This document shows, in pieces, positions 59,755 to 64,000 of a stretch of DNA of 64,000 nt. The stretch is from Paguma larvata. Its lineage: Eukaryota > Chordata > Mammalia > Carnivora > Viverridae. Position numbers and translations under genes: made by a program. Numbering within the stretch: the first letter of the stretch is position 1; each line of letters begins with the position of its first letter. The notes beneath the pieces were generated by a model, which did no database searches, was not told the DNA's origin, and was given only the letters and a program-made list of their open reading frames with translations. The stretch spans positions 44,712,365 through 44,776,364 of the forward strand of contig CM057843.1 in NCBI GenBank assembly GCA_030068075.1. Direction: 5' to 3'.

Positions 59755-59960
59755 CTGCTCATTTAAAATTCCGATTTAAAGCCGAGCGGCTCTTTAAATT
59801 TCCACATTAGCATGCCGCCCTGATGCCAGGCCAAGATGTTGGGATGGATTTGGCAGGAACGCCTCTAACAGCGGCAAGCAGCAGCATTTGCCAGCAATAA
59901 AACAACACATGAATAAAAGAAAGCCGGCTTGGCAGCAGCAGCAGCCCAGGTAGCTGGGTG
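59755..59960. promoter_or_regulatory. Candidate conserved non-coding element
   Basis: Unique block with three TTTAAA-type cores ('catttaaaattccgatttaa', 'ggctctttaaatttccacat'), then ATTAGCATGC, then 'cagcagcatttgccagcaat' and 'aaaacaacacatgaataaaa'. Sharp base-composition change relative to the flanks, no repeat similarity noticed. One of the strongest candidates by eye. Confidence 0.45.
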
Positions 59961-61194
59961 AGCCCAGGAGGGGCCCTCATATTTGGGGGCTCAGAGGCAT
60001 GAAGGCTTGTACAGGGGCATATGTGAGTGTAGGCCTCTGTGGCAGTCTTGCCCCCACCTCACCCTCAATCTGTGCCTGCAGTGGAATCTGGGGTGAGGGC
60101 CCAGGCAGGATTGGGGTTTCTCCCCTGTGCCTGTCCCACCTCCTTCCCCGCAGGCTTATCTTCTTTGAGGAGACAGATGTTGCCTTTGATGAGGACATAG
60201 GGACTTGGCCCAGAGCCTGAGTTGTCCTACTTCATTTGGGGCCCAGACACAGGTGGGGTCAGAGAGAGCAACACTGCCTAGAGTGGTTTCCAGATCCATG
60301 ACCCCGAGTACTGGGGTGCTGAGGGGCACTGTCAGGACAAGGGGACTAGGTACAAAGACACCATGAGGACCGGGCACTGATGCCAAGCTGGATGGGAGAG
60401 ATGCTCTGGGATGGGCAGTTGCCTAGAATTGGGAGTGGTCTGGGAGAGAAAGGGGTTGCCAAGCCTGGCCTAACATTAACTTCCTGCAGATTCAGGTATT
60501 TTGTTCGACGTCAGATGGCAAAGGCAGCACAGAGGTCAGATAAAGCCCCTGGGTTGAAGGCCGGGCACCTCCTGGAGGTCATTTTGTCCACTCCCCGCTT
60601 CCCAGGGTCTAGAGAGGACAGCCCCAAAGGACTTGAGGCTGCTGGCTCCTGTGTTCCTCTGCTCCAATCACCTGGCTGAGGATCATCACCTTCGGCCCAG
60701 ACATTTCAAGGAACAAGCAGATTGTCTTGCTCTCACCGTCTGTCCCTCCTACTTGGTCAAACCATCTCCTTCTCTGAAGTCCAGAAGAATGGGACAGGAG
60801 CAAACAGAGGGGTGACAACAGACGGTCTCTGCAGTCTCAGCTAAGGCAGAAAAGAGGGGTTTTCTGCAGAGCACCCTTTTCTGATGGAACTCCTCTCCTC
60901 CAGCTCATGAGTGATTTCAGGACCCAAATGGAGAGAAGTGATTGGCACTTTGAATTCTCTCCATCCCTGGAAAAGCTGGAGAGCATACAGGCAGGTCCAG
61001 GCACTGGTAAGGTAGGGGCCTTATATCCTGGAACCTGGTTTAGTCCTGTCCTGATGGATTTCTCCCCTCCCAGAGAATGAGGTGGCGTGATCTCCCAGGC
61101 ACCCTGTTCTCTGGTCCACACATTAGGGATGAGTCAACTCTGGGGTTAGGAAGTGGCTAAAAAACTGAGTTTAGGCCAGAGGGATGTCCTTTTG

Positions 61195-61400
61195 TCATTT
61201 ATTCATTCATCCAACAAATATTTACCAAAGAGTTGCTTTATGCTAGGCACTGTGCTGGGTACTGGGAGCACATTGGTGAATAGACAGACAGACGTGGTCA
61301 CTGTCCTCGCGGAACTTTCCATCTGGTGGGAGAAATAGGATTATTATTCAAATGACTGCACAAGTAAGTGTGAAATCACTGTGCTAAGTGCTCTGAAAGA
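61195..61400 (-). repeat. L2 LINE relic, 3' end
   Basis: 'catccaacaaatatttacca' and 'gctaggcactgtgctgggta' are the reversed L2 3' end, well preserved. Confidence 0.8.
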
Positions 61401-62659
61401 AGGATATATAGTACCGTGCAAGTGTATAATCGGGGGACTTGGCTGAGTCCAAGGAGTTGAGGATGAGCTTGCAAAGGAGACAGAGAAAGAGCAGCCAGAG
61501 TGTAGGAGAATTGGCAGTGAAATCATAGAATCAAAGAAGTTGGTCAATTGTGCTGAGAGATGCTGAGAGCTCATGAGACACCTATTCGCCCTGACACCTC
61601 ACCTGCTACTTGTGAGTACAGGTACGGAAAGTCTCTGGCATTGTGCCTGGCTCACAGTTGGTGCTCTGTAATGTTAGCTCCCTTTCCCCCCTCCCCAAGC
61701 TGAGTCCTCCCTCCAGGGACCCTAGATTTCTGGAACAAAGGAGCCATGCCGCTTAGTCTCAGCCTCCTCTGTCAACTCAGGCCCCAAACTCCAGCCATCC
61801 AGTCCTCAGTGAGGGACTCTGGGCCCCTCCCTGCCATTTCACATTGGTCCCATGGAGCCCTACCATTCCCTAACCTATTTCCTCCTTTGTGTTGGCCTTC
61901 CATGAAGAGGGGCTGGGGTCTGCGTCTCAGAGAAAGATGTCATTCTGGCTCTGCTTCTGGGCTGAGTCTGAGAAGGGAAGAGTGTTGGAATCCTCAGCAG
62001 CTCCCAAAGCTGCCCGGGGTGAATCTGAGTGTCTTAGGTAGGGAGTGGGAGTAGCTGGGGAGATGCGAGGGGGGGCTGCCCACCCAAGGCGGCGTACAGC
62101 CCAGAGCCTTTTCCATTGCAGACACCCCATCTGTCTCCCACAGAAGGCTTGGGTTGGAGGAGGTGCCGAAAAGGGGGGTATGGAGGGTGAAATTGTACAG
62201 TCTGTGATCTAGCATGACGGCAGTGAAGGTGCTGACTGGGGAGAAGGGAGGAGGGTCAGGGTGGGGTGTCGGCTGGGAGAACTAGAGGTCAGAAGCTGAG
62301 ACTGGAGGTGGGGAAGATAACAGGGATACCCTGTGCTACTTTCCCTAAGGAGCCCTGTGTGTGATTTTGATTTATAGCTCCCCACCTAAATGACCACAGG
62401 GTAAAGAATCACACCTCTCTGGCCAACAAACTACTAGTGTTCCTAAGCCAAGGACTGGGCTGGATTCATCCCTGGTAGCTCCCTCTCTACAGCAGTCGGA
62501 AGTTTTCCAGGCCTTAAAATAATATTTATTTAAATTTGGCAGCTTTCAAAGTGTTTCCTTTCACATATCACTTTAATTGATCCCGCTAAAGTCTACGGAG
62601 GTAAACTTTATTAGTCTTGATCTATAGATGAAGCAACAAGGGGTTTAAATAATTAAGTG

Positions 62660-62851
62660 GGGGTACCTGGGTAGCTCAGTTGGTTAAGCATCTGACTCTT
62701 GGTTTCAGGTCAGGTCATGATCTCATGGTTTGTGAGTTCGAGCCCCACATGGGTCTCTGTGCTGACAGCGTGGAGCCTGCTTGGGATTCTCTCTCTCCCT
62801 CTCTCTCTCAAAATAGGTAAATACACTTAAAATAATTAAAAAAAAAAAAAA
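62660..62851 (+). mobile_element. Carnivore tRNA-Lys SINE (CAN-SINE)
   Basis: Head 'gggtacctgggtagctcagt', body 'ctgtgctgacagcgtggagc', (TC)n, and poly(A) tail. Target duplication not clear. Confidence 0.93.
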
Positions 62852-63331
62852 GATTAACTGAATAACTTTGATCACAGGAGAGTAAGGAGAGGGGGCCCTA
62901 ACCCAAGTGTTCTGACATGCAGCCACTAGATTATCCTTAGGCCTTCCTTGCTCTTCATTTTTGGTGATACTGTATAGCCCCCACTGCCAGGTCAGGTTGG
63001 GGTTTTCTAGTAGATAGCTCAGAAGAACTCCTTCCCTGTGACTGACAAACTTTGAGATACCCAGGCCTTTGGGAGATACATCCACATAGCTCCCACTCCT
63101 GGATACCAACATCTAGACACTAGAAAACTGGACATCCCAAGAGAAATGGGCCTCCCACATACAGAAATATGAGAGGGCTCTAGACTGGAAGTGGTCAGGA
63201 AATGGGGGCAAGACAGGGGGTAGGGAGTGAAAAATGCCAGCCCAGTTAGTTGCCCTGTTAGGGTCCACTCCAGGTCCTGAGTAGACCCTTGGGAAACCCT
63301 GTGGACACCCCCTCCCCACATGCCAAGTTCT

Positions 63332-63575
63332 TTTTTTTTCTTTTAATGTTTTTATTTTATTTTTTTTTTTATTTTTTGAGAGAGACAGAGAGACAGAGAG
63401 ACAGAGTATGAACAGGGGAAGGGCAGAGAGAGAGGGACACACAGAACCGGAAGCAGGCTCCAGGCTCTGAGCTGTCAACACAGAGCCAGACACAGGGCTT
63501 GAACCCACGAAGTATGAGATCAGGACCTGAGCTGAAGTCAGGAGCTCAACTGACTGAGCCACCCAGGCACCCCCC
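63332..63575 (-). mobile_element. Carnivore tRNA-Lys SINE (CAN-SINE), inverted, with duplication
   Basis: Long T-rich tail, (GACA)n/(GA)n, body and reversed head 'ctgactgagccacccaggca'. Duplication CCAAGTTCT at 63323-63331 and 63582-63590. Confidence 0.94.
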
Positions 63576-64000
63576 GACATTCCAAGTTCTAAATACTACC
63601 CCCCTCCTCCACCTATATTTAAGAGAATATGATTCCACTTTAGTGGAATTTAGCTTTCCTACCTATTCCAGTCTTTTCTCCCACTCTTCCCTGTTTGGAA
63701 GTTCTTCCTCGGGTATAACTTTATTTCTTCAGGCTACAGCTTAATCCCTCTAAAAGCCCTCTAAAACAGGTGACGAGGGAACCCAAGACAGGGCTTGGGT
63801 TATTAAATATAAATAGACAGGGGAGGGGAACTGAATATAGACAGATATTTTCTCTCTCAGTCCCTGCAAGTTATTGGGAAGAAGGCACTACTGGTTGCTA
63901 AGCAACAGGTCTCCATAGAGGACAAGGCGCAAGAGGAAAAAGCCTCTTTTGAATATTGAGGTGAGAGGGGTAGGGAAGGTGGGGTCAAAGGGCTACGGAC

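Larger units (their letters stand above)
59961..64000. other. Intergenic, right end of the window
   Basis: Apart from the L2 relic and two SINEs, no gene is seen. In human the 3' end of CDK12 lies roughly this far from NEUROD2, but no CDK12 exon or 3' UTR can be identified here. Confidence 0.5.

Noticed and set aside
59961..64000. CDK12 3' end expected from synteny
   Set aside because: No CDK12 coding sequence or clear 3' UTR could be recognised on the minus strand before the window ends.

Overview
The window is mammalian nuclear DNA. It has split genes with GT-AG introns, CpG islands, ancient MIR and L2 repeats, and thirteen tRNA-Lys-derived carnivore SINEs that open with a 'GGGCGCCTGGGTGGCTCAG'-type head. 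Several SINEs carry a 'gctgacagct...gagcctggagcctgct' body and a short A/T-rich tail, which I associate with felids rather than dogs. A cat-family genome is the best guess. Species cannot be named from this stretch.

Two protein-coding genes can be recognised. PPP1R1B (DARPP-32) lies on the minus strand at about 0.3-8.3 kb. All seven coding exons are present and join in frame to 204 residues; its 3' UTR runs off the left edge. NEUROD2 lies on the plus strand. It has a non-coding first exon ending at 26311, a 1.17 kb intron, and one coding exon at 27489-28655 (388 residues), followed by a 3' UTR that probably ends near 30.3 kb. The genes are divergent (head to head), about 18 kb apart. This is the order known from human chromosome 17q12 (CDK12 - NEUROD2 - PPP1R1B - STARD3), read in the opposite direction. 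CDK12 would then be expected just past the right edge; no CDK12 exon is visible here.

Layout. 0-8.3 kb: PPP1R1B, with its CpG-island promoter at about 7.7-8.7 kb. 8.7-26 kb: intergenic, holding MIR, L2, L1 and SINE repeats, an orphan CpG island at about 17.1-17.8 kb, and next to it an AT-rich block packed with homeodomain and POU-type motifs. 26-30.3 kb: NEUROD2, with clustered E-boxes upstream of exon 1. 30.3-64 kb: gene-free flank towards CDK12. It contains most of the young SINEs (all beyond 40 kb), many MIR and L2 relics, a second orphan CpG-rich patch at about 54.5-55.0 kb with two RFX-like half sites, and several AT-rich blocks that look like conserved non-coding elements.

Both genes act in forebrain neurons. 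NEUROD2 is a bHLH transcription factor of differentiating excitatory neurons. DARPP-32 is a PKA-activated inhibitor of protein phosphatase 1 in dopamine-responsive neurons. I see no operon, mobile gene cassette, CRISPR array or other novel protein system. The most interesting unexplained signal is regulatory: almost the same motif order (two ATTTGCAT octamers, then AATTAG) occurs about 10 kb before and about 30 kb after NEUROD2, and a SOX-POU-like composite lies in the orphan CpG island. These are sequence observations. Function is inferred.
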